Assembly: GCA_030620095.1 (NCBI GenBank)
Contig: JAUTXW010003598.1
Span: 434,001-498,000 of the forward strand
Reading direction: 5' to 3'
Length of the DNA stretch: 64,000 bases
Source of the DNA: Kuschelorhynchus macadamiae
Lineage: Eukaryota; Arthropoda; Insecta; Coleoptera; Curculionidae
In this document: positions 1 through 11,570 of the stretch, piece after piece
Layout of the letters: the number at the start of each line of letters is the position of its first letter
How positions within the stretch are numbered: the first letter of the stretch is position 1
Made by a program: the position numbers and the translations under genes
Notes under the pieces: model-generated
Database searches by the model: none
The model's input: the letters and a program-made list of their open reading frames with translations, nothing else
Told to the model about the DNA's origin: nothing

Positions 1-306
1 TGGTTCTAGAAAATCGAAACGTCGTATGTAAAATCTGACTTAATAGGTACACTCTACGTAAAAAGTTGCCTTAATAATGTTCTTACAGATTTTGAAAATT
101 TTCATAAATAAATAAATTATAGGACTTTTTCGAAAATGCAGTTTTTTGGTTTTTTCAAAATATCTCAAAAACTAAAAAAGATAGAATCGCGAGCAAAACG
201 GCGTTAAATTACAAACACAATTGTCTAAAACTTTCTCTATTTAAACGTTTTTGTAACTATTACGGTTTCCGAGATCCCAATACTGTCATAACCAATTTCG
301 GACACA

Positions 307-309
<3 letters not shown>

Positions 310-366
<57 letters not shown>
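310..366. repeat. (TA)n microsatellite
   Basis: Uninterrupted TA dinucleotide run of about 57 bp. A second run follows 57 bp later. Length in the source genome is probably polymorphic. Confidence 0.95.
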
Positions 367-368
<2 letters not shown>

Positions 369-415
369 AAATCTTTTTGGGATTCCAATACCACTTTTTA
401 ATCCAAACAAAATAA

Positions 416-423
<8 letters not shown>

Positions 424-469
<46 letters not shown>
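424..469. repeat. (TA)n microsatellite
   Basis: Second TA run, preceded by a poly-A stretch. Both runs are followed by the same TCTAAATCTT sequence, so they look like two copies of one short TA-containing segment. Confidence 0.95.
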
Positions 470-471
<2 letters not shown>

Positions 472-1309
472 AAATCTTAATCTTAATAAACGTGCAGTGA
501 TAGACTAATTCAGGCTTACTTACATATTATCTCTAGGTAAAAAAACATAAAAAAAGAAAGAAAAGTTAACAAAACCAAAAACAGAAGTAAAATTTAACAG
601 ACAATATAATTCAACTTTTTTATTGTCATTTTGCATTTATGATCTAATATGATGGTTGCATTCTATATTGAGGAGGATATATATTTTTATCGATAAAAAA
701 AAATCTTCATATACATCGCAAGTCATCTTAGGGGTGATTTGTCTGTGCGAGAATTATCGAGTTACACCTATCTAAGCACAACTCTAAGGTTTTTTTTAGA
801 TATGAGTGATTGTGTATAATATTTTAACTCCTTTAGGTTTTTTATTTCAAGTTTTAAGAAAATATTTTTTAAGGATCGTTGTATAGTTGAATTTAGAGCT
901 AAGATTTTGTTATGTACGTCTGGTGTATATGTTAGTCCGAATGGAGACTGCCTCCATTTATTTTACTCGTGAAATAGTCATGTCGAATACCACTCGAGGA
1001 AAAATTTTGCAGGGAAAATTTTGTCTCTTGTTTTATTCAAGATTGTTTTCTTTCTGGCAATTTCACTCATGTTATCATGTTTATCAAATAAAATCATTCG
1101 TGAAATCGCCGCAGTGCGTCTCCAGCAATCGCCATCAGATTTTCTATATTGATATTTTCCGTTTTTTAATTAATTTTCCTCTACAAACCAGTTAGTTTTT
1201 TTATTATTTAATAAATTAGTTTTTATTTGCAAAAATCCCTTTTTTAAAATGAATAAAGAGCTTGAGGGTACGTATTAAACGTACGTAAAAACAACTTAAT
1301 CGAATTATT

Positions 1310-2668
1310 TGTTAGTTGTCTGAGTTAATTATCTGGTTGAGGAAAAACAAAAAATCTTTAAAAAGCTCTCACAAAATTTATTATCTAGGGCCATGGCAAA
1401 TATTATGGCTCCCTTAGACAAAACAAGAAATAGCTGCCCTTAAAAAAAATTAAATTTGTACTATGTTTTTACCACACTTTTATTACCTCCACTCCTTTGT
1501 GTTTTGTGTGTACATTTGTCTGGTACAAGTTTTTGATTTTTTCAACTATTTCCTTTTAAACTTTCTGTCAATTTAACACTTTCGCACATAAAAACTTAAC
1601 ATGGCGGTTTCAATATGGCAAACAGGTATTGCTATTGGTGTTTCGATTCAACTAAGAATCGTTACCTGAGCGCATTTAAGAGTGCGGCCAAATTTTGACA
1701 TTTGTATTTTTGTATTAAAATAGGCTCAAAAACAAGTAAGCGCAAGGTGTCAATGAAATGAAGAATACAGCTGGTACTTATTATACTTACATATTACTGT
1801 TTATGGTCTTTATGTTTACTGACGTCCACGATTTTTTCGTCTAATAAAATTTTGTTCTGTGGCCGAAAATGTACTGTCGTAAATGTAGGTATACTTAAAT
1901 GCTACTTTATCACCTTAATATAAAACGTATAAATTTAAACAAATACATTGCAAACAACATCATAAACAAGTGGAAGAAAAAAAAATTAAAACAATAAAAA
2001 AAATTTAAGATAATAGTTGTTTTTCTAGCTTTCGGTCGTACAAAACCATTAACAATTTGTTGGCTATTAGGGTAGCCTAGTACATCACATTTAATCGAAA
2101 TAATTCTTAAGTTAGGTAACCTGTCCTGACTAGGGATGGGCCATATTAGATTTTTTCTATCGATAGGCGATAGCACATCATCTATCGGTATATTTTAATT
2201 ATCGATACGTCGATAGTTAGCGACTTATCGATAGTTCATTACTATATGTAATCCATTTATCCTTAACTATCGATGTTATCAGTTACCTGTCTATATCGGC
2301 ATTATTGCTCACCTAGCGGCACTTATCGATAACTAATCGATATATTGATATTTTTTTATCTATTGTGATTCGATATGTCGCTAATCTATCAAAAACTATC
2401 GATATATCGATAAAACTCCCCTCCCTACTGCTGACTAGCAGTGGATCTTAAATAAATTTAAATAAGCTTAAGCTTGGAAAATGAAATTTTCCCTCTACCT
2501 ACTGTTACGGGCAACGTAAGTAAAAACCGGTGCTGGATGCATAACTATATTTGATTTTTTTGTTTTTAATGCAATAAAATAACGCATTTTCTAAAAAATG
2601 TATTTTTTAATAGAGGGATCTTGCGGCCGCCTCCATTTTTGGAGTCTCGTCTAGTGCATTAACACGGC
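1310..2668 (+). repeat. Tandem-duplicated segment, copy 1
   Basis: This segment recurs at 3066-4867 in the same orientation. Matching landmarks in both copies are the GAGGAAAAACAAAAAATC start, a TAGACAAAACAAGAAATA block, the ATGTA.TGTCGTAAATGTA block and a closing TAACACGG block. Divergence and indels are considerable; copy 2 is about 440 bp longer. No coding potential is convincing in either copy. Confidence 0.8.
2131..2427. mobile_element. hAT-like MITE, TATCGATA-rich, copy 1
   Basis: The ends are inverted: TAGGGATGGG at the left and CCTCCCTA at the right. The flanks GTCCTGAC and CTGCTGAC match at 6 of 8 positions, as expected for a decayed 8-bp hAT target duplication. The interior is dominated by the octamer TATCGATA and close variants. 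It lies inside copy 1 of the tandem duplication and has a counterpart at the same place in copy 2, so it inserted before the duplication. Confidence 0.7.
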
Positions 2669-3065
2669 CCACAGCAAAAGTTTAAATCAGAAGTTAATTT
2701 TTTAACAGTCTGGCTTAAGAACTATACCTCAGAAAAATCAGATGCAAAGACAAGGTGTTTAAATTCCTAACTTGTAAAAATTAGGTGTATAATAAATTGG
2801 AAAAAGTAAAGGACTATTAAGAATTGCGTATCAGAAAAATTTGATGCAGACTTGATATTTATTTTTGACTATTTTGTTAAAATTATATTGTTTTTTTACG
2901 GAAATCTTTCAATTTCAGAATCGTAAACGAAAATTGGGGCATATCTGAAAAATATGGCTATAGTTTAAATATATTTTAAAAAAGTTTGAAATAAAAGATA
3001 TTCAAGTAGGATTTAGCAAATAAGAACATTTTTAAATTAAATTTGTAAAAATTGACATAAAATAG

Positions 3066-4867
3066 TTTAGTTGTTGAGTTAATTATATGATTGAGGAAAA
3101 ACAAAAAATCTTTAAAAAGCTCTCAAAAAATATATTATATAGCGTTATGGCAAGGGTTGTGGCGCCCTTAGACAAAACAAGAAATAACTACCCTTTAAAA
3201 AAATTAAAACATATACTAGATATTAAAAAACCACACTTTATTACCCGCACCCCTTTGTTTTTTGTGTGTACGTTGGTCAGGTACAAATTTGTTTAATGAA
3301 TTTTTCACATATTTCACCTATTTCCTTTAAATTTTCGGTCAATTTGACACTTTTGCAAACATGTTTTCCTATTGGGAGTCCGATTCAACTAAAAATCGTT
3401 ACCTAAGGCTAGTATTTAAAAGTGCAATTTATACATTTCTATATAGTCAACATTTAAAATTTCAAAATGGCGGATTTTGCAGAGTTGACTGAAAATAGGT
3501 AACTGAAGTGAATTATGTGAGAATTAATTTTCTGTCAAAATTCAAAATGGCGCCGCTAAGATGGCGGACGAACTTTGTCATTTGTGCAAATTCGACTGAA
3601 AATCGGTATTTTGTGGTATTTTAGAGGATTTTTATTTTTGACAACTTGTGCAGCAATCGGTATTTAAGAGTGCATATAAATTTTTAGTCAACATTTAAAA
3701 ATTGAAAATAGCGATGCCAAGAAGGCCCAATTTTGACATTTGTATTTTTGTATTAAAACAAACTCGAAAATAAGTAATATTGATCAACTGATAGCTCGAA
3801 TTTTTTTTTAAGTCAACTAAAAATAAAAAACAAAAAGTGAGCATAGACATATCAACTAATGATCATATATTTTGGACTACATATATAGATTTATTATATG
3901 AAAAAAAGCGCGAGGTGTCAATGAAATGAAGAATACAGGTGAATCTTCATATTACTATTTATTTTACCTTTATTTTTACAGACACTCCATGCTTTTTTCG
4001 TCTAATGAAATTTTATATCTGTAGCCGAAAATGTATTGTCGTAAATGTATGTATACTTAAAAGCTACTTTATTACCTTAATAAGAAACGTATAAATTTAA
4101 ACAAAAAACATCATAAGCAAATGAAACAGAAGAAAAATTAAAACAGTGCAAAAATGATAAGGTAATAATGTTTTTCTAGCTTCCAGTCCTACAAAATCAT
4201 TAAGAATTTGATAAGTATCAGGGTGGTATAGCACATCACATTTAATCGAAGTAATACGTGAGGTAACCTCTCTTGACTAGGGATGGGCGATATTAATATA
4301 TCGATTTGACCTATCGATAGGTGGTAGCACATCATCTATCGATATATTTGAATTATGGTAATGTCGATAGTTAGCGACCTATCGATAGTTCATTGCTATC
4401 TGTAAATATATTTGCGATGGAATTATTGAAAACAAAAAAAGGTCCTCATTTTCTTATGCTCTTAAATATGTAGTTCGTTTATCCATAACTATCGACGTTA
4501 TCAGTTACCTATCGATATCTGCACTATTGCTCACCTATCTGCACTTATCGATAACTATCGATATATTGATATTTTTTTATTTACTTATTGTTATTCGCTG
4601 ACCTATTGATATATCGATAAAACTCCCATCCCTACTGCTGACTATCAGCGCATCTTAAAAAAAATTAAATAAGATTTAAGTTGGAAAATAAAAATTTACA
4701 TCTAGCTATTATTACGGGCAACGTAAGTAAAAAATTTGATTTTTTTGTTTTTAGTGAAAAATTGCATTTTCTAAAAACTGTATTTCTTAATTGAGGGAAC
4801 TTGACGCCGTCTCCATTTTTAAACGCCCTTAGGAGCCGCCTGTCTTGTCTAATGCGGTAACACGGTC
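3066..4867 (+). repeat. Tandem-duplicated segment, copy 2
   Basis: Second, longer copy of the segment at 1310-2668. It contains extra sequence at about 3420-3720, with ATGGCGG motifs similar to those in the dominant interspersed repeat of this window, plus an extra piece inside its MITE. Confidence 0.8.
4278..4634. mobile_element. hAT-like MITE, TATCGATA-rich, copy 2
   Basis: Counterpart of 2131-2427. The left end is TAGGGATGGGCG and the right end is CCATCCCTA, flanked by CTCTTGAC and CTGCTGAC (6 of 8 match). About 60 bp of non-palindromic sequence around 4405-4470 is absent from copy 1. A related fragment with CGATATATCGATAAAAC lies near 48000-48092. Confidence 0.7.
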
Positions 4868-6540
4868 CTGTGTATATTCATTTTTTCACTTAATAGTATT
4901 GAATGTACAGCTACTTCGAATTACTTGCATTTAAAATTTGCCGGGTTCTCGCCTTGAAATTATATGCGTAAGAAAAGGTCTTAATACGGAGTAGAGTTTA
5001 TTGAAAAATAAGATGGGCTGCTGCCTGCCGCTGCTTAAAATTGTAATGTATTGTTCTGTATTCTAGTCTGCGGCCTTTGTCTCTTAGAGCTTCTAAATCG
5101 CTTACGTGCCGATCATTAGATTTAAAGCTTCGACTTCGAACCGATTTCAATAAATTTAAGTTCGAAAAGAACAAGGCATCCGATACATGGGGTTCTGAAG
5201 ATCGGTAGATTTTTTTTTCAAATTTTAATATGTTGTATTAGGGCCCAAAATAATGGATCGTTTGCGACTAAGGTTACAAAAAAAGGGTACACACAAAAAG
5301 TCGGCCCAAAGTTATAACCTAAATTACAAAAACTGGTAAAAAAATTTTAACCGGAACTTCCCTTCTTATGAATCCTTCCTTTATAAGGAAAGGTAAAGTA
5401 TTTTACCCAGTAGACGCTACGTACGCAGATAAGGGCGCGATCTATACGCTCTGTATGTTAGTTTTAAAGGTTACTTTCTGACATGAGTTGCCAATGTGAC
5501 AAGAGAGTTGGATGTGCAACAAGCTTCGCCCTTGTGAATTATTGTGCAATAATAGGGACTGAGAGACACTTTTCTGACAAAAATGCGTACCTAAATACTT
5601 TCTTACTAAGCACTGACCTACGGCCGCTCGCATTGTACACATGAAATCGTTATTATTACACGAATTTATAGGTTTAACACAATGTATCGGTAAGCTAGCT
5701 TTTATTAAAACGTAGATAAGACATGTGTACAAATAAGGCCGTGTATCATGTCGGAGGCACCACCATGAATAATTGCTTTACTTTTAATCTTCAGAAGCTC
5801 AGTTTGTCCCTTCTTAAATTTTGATATTTTAGGGAAAACATGACATCCAGCTTCGAAACTTATAAGTTATAATCCACGTTAAGGGGAATAGTATTATCGT
5901 ATTGCGAAACACAAGATATTTTCCTGTATTGCTGTAATGCAACCTTACTGTCATAGTCGTAGATCAACCCTGCCCGTATACATGGTTTGGATAGGCGTCA
6001 GCCCCTTGACTACCGATTTGCTTCTATAATCCTTGCAACTTTGCCTTGGTGGGAACATCGGTCACGTACTTATGGAGGAATTGGTTCCATCCCCCATATG
6101 GTGCGCTTGACGTGCTATAGAAGGAAGCACACACTTTGTATATTTTCTACATATTTGAAGCTGTAATGTTTCATATTTTAGATTGTGGATGTGTACTGCA
6201 AATGTCATGGGTTCCGTCCTCAGCCGGCAAGTTTTTTTTTTAATTAAAACTTATCATCCGTTTCTGGTTAGGTCGGGTTCGGACTTTTTCGGTTTGGTGT
6301 TAAAATTGTATTTACAATAAAACAATAAAGAAAAATCTTAGAATTGTACTGTGATTGGTGGAAACCATATATATACTGCTGGAAAGAAGAAACGGGACAA
6401 GCGAATTTTTCGGTAAAATCTAAGTTCGAATATTTTTAGAGCATGAAGAGATATTGAGACGCAGTTTACAACTATGTCATGCAAATTTTTTTGCATTTTA
6501 CCGATTTCGAGCATAAAATTCACTTAAAATAAAAATATAT
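4868..6540. other. No recognisable gene
   Basis: Unique-looking AT-rich DNA. The only link to other parts of the window is at about 5345-5402, where a CCGGAACTTCCC...TATGAATCCTTCC stretch resembles the B end of the dominant interspersed repeat. The 96-codon reading frame at 5442-5732 shows no family resemblance I can name. Confidence 0.6.
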
Positions 6541-6542
6541 TT

Positions 6543-6898
6543 ATACAGGGTGTTAAACAAGACTAAAACTATTTTCCAATAATTTAATTACGAGAGCAGT
6601 TTAATCATTGGTGAAATTTTAAAAAACCGATTTAAAAAGTTTTTTAAAATCTTAAGTACTTTTTGAGATATGATTTTTTTGAAAAAAATTAGATATTTCT
6701 TTAACGTTAAGCTGTAACTTTTATTAACCGTTTGACGTAAAGTTTTCTTGCTAGAGAGCTCTTAACTCTTATTTTTTTTATAATCTGTAGTGTCTGCACT
6801 ACGCAGAAAATATACAGGGTGTGCAAAAAATATGTTAAGATTAGTTAAAAACCTAGCGATCCTAAATGTTATGTACATATATTTCAACACCCTGTAGC
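6543..6898. mobile_element. CAGGGTG-type MITE
   Basis: TACAGGGTGTT at the left and AACACCCTGTA at the right form an inverted pair about 355 bp apart. A further TACAGGGTGTG copy sits inside at about 6812, suggesting nesting. TA-flanked CAGGGTG ends are common in insect mariner-like MITEs. No coding capacity. Confidence 0.5.
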
Positions 6899-7009
6899 AT
6901 AAAAACGAATTTAAGTTTAAAAGTTTGTAGTTAAGTTTTAAGGATACTGAACATTTTCTCATTAACACTTTTTGTGCAACATTTGGGGTAAATTACATAT
7001 TTTGTTTTT

Positions 7010-7695
7010 TTATTAATATTTCTTTAACGTTTCATTATGCCTGCATCTTATTCCGGCATATTGGATTTTAACCAAAATATTACCAGGTCATCCCCAAATG
7101 ACTGTACATTTTTGGTTAAAATTTGAAATCAATTTGATAAGTAGTTTTTAATCTATGACGCGAACTGACAGACCGACAAACAAACCAGACAGACGGACCG
7201 ATGTAATTGATAAATAATATCGCTAAAGCTTGAAGATGTAAAACCTCAGAGGGTGATTTTTTTTACGATTACAAACAGTTTATTTGGTTCACATTTTGTT
7301 CCGTCATCTCGAGTTAGTACGACAGTTTTACTAACATAGAACGAAAGTTTTTAGTTTTAGTTTTACTAGTTCATCCTTATACCACAATTAGTTATGCCAC
7401 ACAATTTGAAATCAGTCCAATAAATAGTTTATCAGGCTGAATTTTTAGATATTTTATTAAACCGCCATTTTGGATTCGTATCTAAATTTCACCAGTTGAT
7501 TTCTACATAACACTTAAGTTTTGTGTTGTTTGATATATTGGATTTTTACCAAAATGTTATCAGCTCATCCCCATATGAATTTGACCAAAATTTGAAGTCA
7601 ATCGGGTAAGTAGATAAGACGGAATAAAGATCTGAACAAATCTCTGAAGGTGATTTTTTCACGATTACATTCCCTTTTACCAGGGAAGTAAAACA
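7010..7695 (-). repeat. Dominant interspersed repeat (copy 1)
   Basis: Reverse-oriented copy of the most abundant repeat in the window. In reverse complement it reads: A end (TTTTACTTCCC...), GTAATCG, ATCACC, a CTGTCTGTC-rich tract, CGGCATAG, AACTACTTA, GATTGACTTCAAATTT, GGGGATGACCTGG, then AAAATGGCGG-type motifs. This copy contains the ATTTGAAATCAATTTGATAAGTAG block and the GACAGACGGACCG tract. It is truncated before the B end. Confidence 0.8.
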
Positions 7696-8735
7696 ATTGA
7701 AAATTGCTTGTTAAACAGGACCTGTATATTTTATGAACTATTGAATTCAGCCTAAAATTAGTTTTTCAGTGTTGAGCTTACGTAGGTTTTGCAATTAAAA
7801 TCGGTAATATGCAATAACATTTGCAAAACAAAAGCGCAGCTCGAATTTAAATTTTACGTAAAAATTAGCTCTGTCTAGCAGTTTAGGTCGCGGGTGTATA
7901 TATGTGTAGCGCATGTTTAATTCTATCCATTGTTATTTAGTAATATCAAAAATATTTTATAATCTTTTTTAGTAATGTGTAATATAAAAGACGTGTTATC
8001 TTTCATTTTCCTTAATAAAAGGAAGGATTTATTGCGAGGAAAGTTTCAGTTTCCTACAGAACGGTTTTATCCAATTACCCTGCAGTTCGATTGGACCCCT
8101 ATATTGAATCCTTCTTTTTATCGAGGAAAGTAAACAACTTTCACTCTGCGCTCTTTAATACAGGGCGTGAAGTCACTAAGGTAACCTCTGATTAATGTAA
8201 AAGTATTTATTGTTCTTGGTTTGCTCAAACATAAAAAAACGAAATATAACATAATTATCATATGTCAATAATGCACAGTGTTAAATAATACTTCACTTTT
8301 CTGATAAAAGGAAACATTTATAAATTGGATAGTATATTAGAATTTTGCGTCAATAATGCTAGTAACAAACAAAATGAAATAAACTCTTTCACCAATAAAA
8401 TTAATAATAATCATAAAAAATAGAAAATATACGTTTAATTATAGTTTAATAAAATGATTTTATTTCGTAATTTCAAATAATAAATAATAACAAAAAATCA
8501 GTAATTTTTCATTTTTTTTAATAAAATTTTTTCAGGTCTTCGTCTTATCACGCTTGTTATTCTCTTTATATACAGCACGACGGGGTTTACAATGGCAATA
8601 TGCACATATGCATCAACTTCAAAATACCGGATACTATTGACGTACGTACAACATGTTTACAGGAGTAGTTAATCTGGCAGTAACATCGAAAAAAAAATTA
8701 TTAGAATTGTGCTTAGTCATTTCCTATATTCTAAA

Positions 8736-8933
8736 GAGTGGCATATTGAGGAAGAGCCAAAGAGGCAAATGCCCCCTAAGAGCTAGTTACTCAATTAAAA
8801 TGTTTAAGACCAAAAATATAACCACAAAAAGGGAGAAACTTTTTTTTAGTCGTCGCTCACTGTCATGGGTGTTTTTTTATTAATCGCCAAATGTTTGCCC
8901 GCTCCTCAGGAAGCCGTCCTAAATACGCCACTA
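8736..8933. mobile_element. hAT-like MITE beside host exon
   Basis: Inverted ends: AGTGGCATATTGAGG at the left, and AGTGGCGTATTTAGG on the opposite strand at the right. Subterminal GGCAAATGCCCCC resembles the copy at 50176. Flanks ATTCTAAA and TTTGTAAA match at 6 of 8 positions, fitting a decayed 8-bp target duplication. It lies only 29 bp past the stop codon of the candidate host exon. On the minus strand it holds an AATAAA at 8876-8881 that could act as that gene's polyadenylation signal (inference). Confidence 0.65.
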
Positions 8934-8962
8934 TTTGTAAATAAATAATTATAAAGCGAAAA

Positions 8963-9172
8963 TTAGATACAAGTTTGTTTATAGCTCTTTTTTAATATAC
9001 CTTCCAAGTCAGCTGAATATTCACCATAGCTGCTTCCTAGGTTTCCTCCATATGTAGAGTATCCTCCATCAACGTATGTGGTTCCCAGATCGTAAGCCCC
9101 AATGCTTCTCTTGTTAGTTGATGGCTTCTTAATACTTGCATGTGCTACAGCGATGATGAGGAAAACCACGCA
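8963..9172 (-). CDS. Secreted Gly/Tyr-rich cuticle-like protein, exon 2
   Basis: Minus-strand exon beginning right after the acceptor TTGTTAACAG and reading CVVFLIIAVAHA in phase 0, i.e. the hydrophobic core and cleavage site of a signal peptide. About 58 residues follow: a basic stretch with a KR dibasic pair, then a segment rich in Gly, Tyr and Ser (GGYSTYGGNLGSSYGEY), then ILKKSYKQTCI and a stop. It joins in phase to the mini-exon at 30426-30440, giving MKQLL + CVVFLIIAVAHA. That layout, with an intron inside the signal peptide, is typical of insect cuticular and other small secreted proteins (family knowledge). GAAG|GTATAT near 9003 could be a donor, so the Gly/Tyr-rich part may continue in a further exon and the terminal residues may be intronic. 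The dibasic KR also leaves a peptide precursor possible. No family is assigned. Confidence 0.6.
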   Translation of the reverse strand, partial: CVVFLIIAVAHASIKKPSTNKRSIGAYDLGTTYVDGGYSTYGGNLGSSYGEYSADLEGILKKSYKQTCI

Positions 9173-9345
9173 CTGTTAACAATAGTAAAGTTACTGCTAA
9201 GATAATAATATAAATAATCGGTCTAAATATAAGCTTAGAATAAATGTCTGTGTGAAAATGTATCTGGACACAAACCATAGCTGATGGGATTAGAAGTAAA
9301 GCGAGAAGAATATTCCAAAAATAATTTATAGTACTCAAATTGCAA

Positions 9346-9421
<76 letters not shown>

Positions 9422-10795
9422 CTAAGCAAGGTAATTAAGACCATTACAAAATAGTTGAAATGATCCTTGAGGAGAACAATCCAGATTTATTTCTTGAATT
9501 ATTAGTAGTCTCCTGTGTCTTTCTACTTTTCTGCTACTTAGACTGCCAAAGTTAATATTATGACTTTCAGTTATGAAAATCTGCGATTGTAGACATTAAA
9601 ATTTAAATTGTTTAAGTGTTTTAATGAGCCAACATTAAAATCTTTCATTATAATCATGCCGATAAAAATACAAAGGCTACCGTAAGAAACATTGTATTTG
9701 CTGAGAATTTCTCGGTATGTTTTTATTATCGTGCATTTCATGGAAGGCGTCGGCAAACCACCATGAGTTTTATGTTGTCTTCCAAATAACGGAACGGCGC
9801 CCTGCCGCAAACCGCAATGGAACTTTAAGAAAACCAGAGAGAAATGTTTTTAACGTTTTTCAAACAAAAAAATCTTATAATGTATCTTTGAAAGTTAATG
9901 AAACTTCCAATAAAATCGAATAACAATCAGAAAAAAACAAAAATATATGAACCATTTATCTTGCAAGATTACTTCGCGTTTTAACTTATAAAGAAAAATC
10001 TGTGTGATATAAGATTGGCACTGATTGACTGTAATCTATAAATGGTGAGTGTACTACAAGTAGTTAAAAGGTAACTTCTGGGAATGCAAGATTCGTAATA
10101 AAGAAAAACTATATAGTACTAAAACGGTCCCAGATCTATGATTTTTTAAAGCTTCGAAATATGATATATTCCAATCGACTTGTTGATTAGTAAGATTTTG
10201 AGAGGTAAAGCCATGAAAATATTCAAGTTTCTTTTATGCCGAAAATATGAAGTTCGATAATAAATAAATATATGGACTTAAAATTTCTATTAAACTGTTT
10301 TTCAATAAAATTGTTTACCATATTTCTAATAATTATTCTGAAAGTTGTTCATTTTATACATGTTTCTTATTTCTGCAATATTGTTGATGTCTTAAGAGTT
10401 CAACTCATTTATATTGAAAAACTGTCTTTTTGCAATATTATAAGAGTCTTGCTAAACTATGTTATTTTTTTTAATATATTTTATTTTTCAGCGGAAGTCA
10501 ACAGCTTTAACTGTTTTGACAGAAAATATTATGGAGCTATTCCTAAAGAATACCAAACTATCTAGGGCGACTGAAAATTTCAGTACTTTTTTTAAATCTC
10601 GTTTTTATTTAATAATCTTAGAGTGACGACACAAAAACCTTAGTTTCCTTCCCTCACTAAAATCAAATGTTCTGTTAAGTGCTGGTATTAGAAGTATTAG
10701 ATGCAACAGATTGAACATTTTTTTATTTCTTTCGTTTTCCGTAAGTCTAGTTTCACTTAAATACACCTTTCCACATAAAAAGAAAGTTTTTCTCA
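9173..10795. other. Intron sequence with no recognised element
   Basis: Start of the inferred 21-kb intron of the secreted-protein gene. Apart from a long (TA)n run at 9351-9419, I see only AT-rich unique sequence. The reading frames at 9571-9923 and 10272-10565 have no recognisable family signature. Confidence 0.5.
9351..9419. repeat. (TA)n microsatellite
   Basis: About 69 bp of perfect TA repeat. It lies just upstream of exon 2 on the minus strand, inside the inferred intron. Confidence 0.95.
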
Positions 10796-11570
10796 GTTTT
10801 TACTTCCATCGTAAAAGGGAAGTATTGTAATCTGGAAAAAATCGAGTTTTCACATTTTCAAGTGTTGGTGTCCCTAGATGCCAAAAAACATATTTTCTCT
10901 GTCTGTCTATTCGCCGCATAGCTAAAAACTACATATCCGATCGACTTCAAATTTGGTCAAAAATGGAGGTCATATGCGAAACTGCTTATCCAATTTACTT
11001 CAACTTTTGCAGAAAAATCAAGCATTACGTTGAAATCAACTGGTATAATTTTGGTAGGAATCCAAGATGGCGAAACAAAAATACAACAATTTGCCTAAAA
11101 AAACTACTTATTAGATTGAATTCAGATTTTGTGCAAGAATTAAGTGTGATATAGAGAAAAACTGGTTTAATTGGGGTATAAATTGAAGATAACGGAACAA
11201 AATGACGGCCAAATAAATTGTTTGTGTTTATGAACAGACCACCCTTCTAGGTTTTACATATCTATCTTCACATTTTAGCGTCCCTAGATGTGAAAAAATA
11301 TGTTTTCTCAATACCTACCCGATTGACTTTAAATTTTATTCAAAAATTTAGAATTACATGGGAATGACCTAGTAACATTTTATTACAAATCCAAAATGGC
11401 GGCCTAGTGATATGTTAAAAAAAATTTAGTAAAAACTAATTATCCAAATTACCCATAATTTTGCACAAAAATCAAGTGTTACATAAGAATGAACAATAAC
11501 CAAAATGGCGCCCTAATAATATATTTAAAAAATTGGTAAATTTCTTTATTATAAATTTTCTTTTATTAGG
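10796..11570 (+). repeat. Dominant interspersed repeat (copy 2)
   Basis: Forward copy with an intact A end: TTTTTACTTCC, then GTAAAAGGGAAGTATTGTAATC and GTCCCTAGATGCC. The CTGTCTGTC tract and AAGATGGCG-type motifs follow. It runs directly into a reverse copy at about 11571, so the two form an inverted pair joined at their B ends. Confidence 0.85.

Noticed and set aside
5442..5732. 96-codon minus-strand frame with several Cys
   Set aside because: No signal peptide, splice context or family pattern that I could support.
9235..9444. Reading frame with a long Tyr-Ile repeat (also 42011-42253)
   Set aside because: It is a translation of the (TA)n microsatellite and has no other support.
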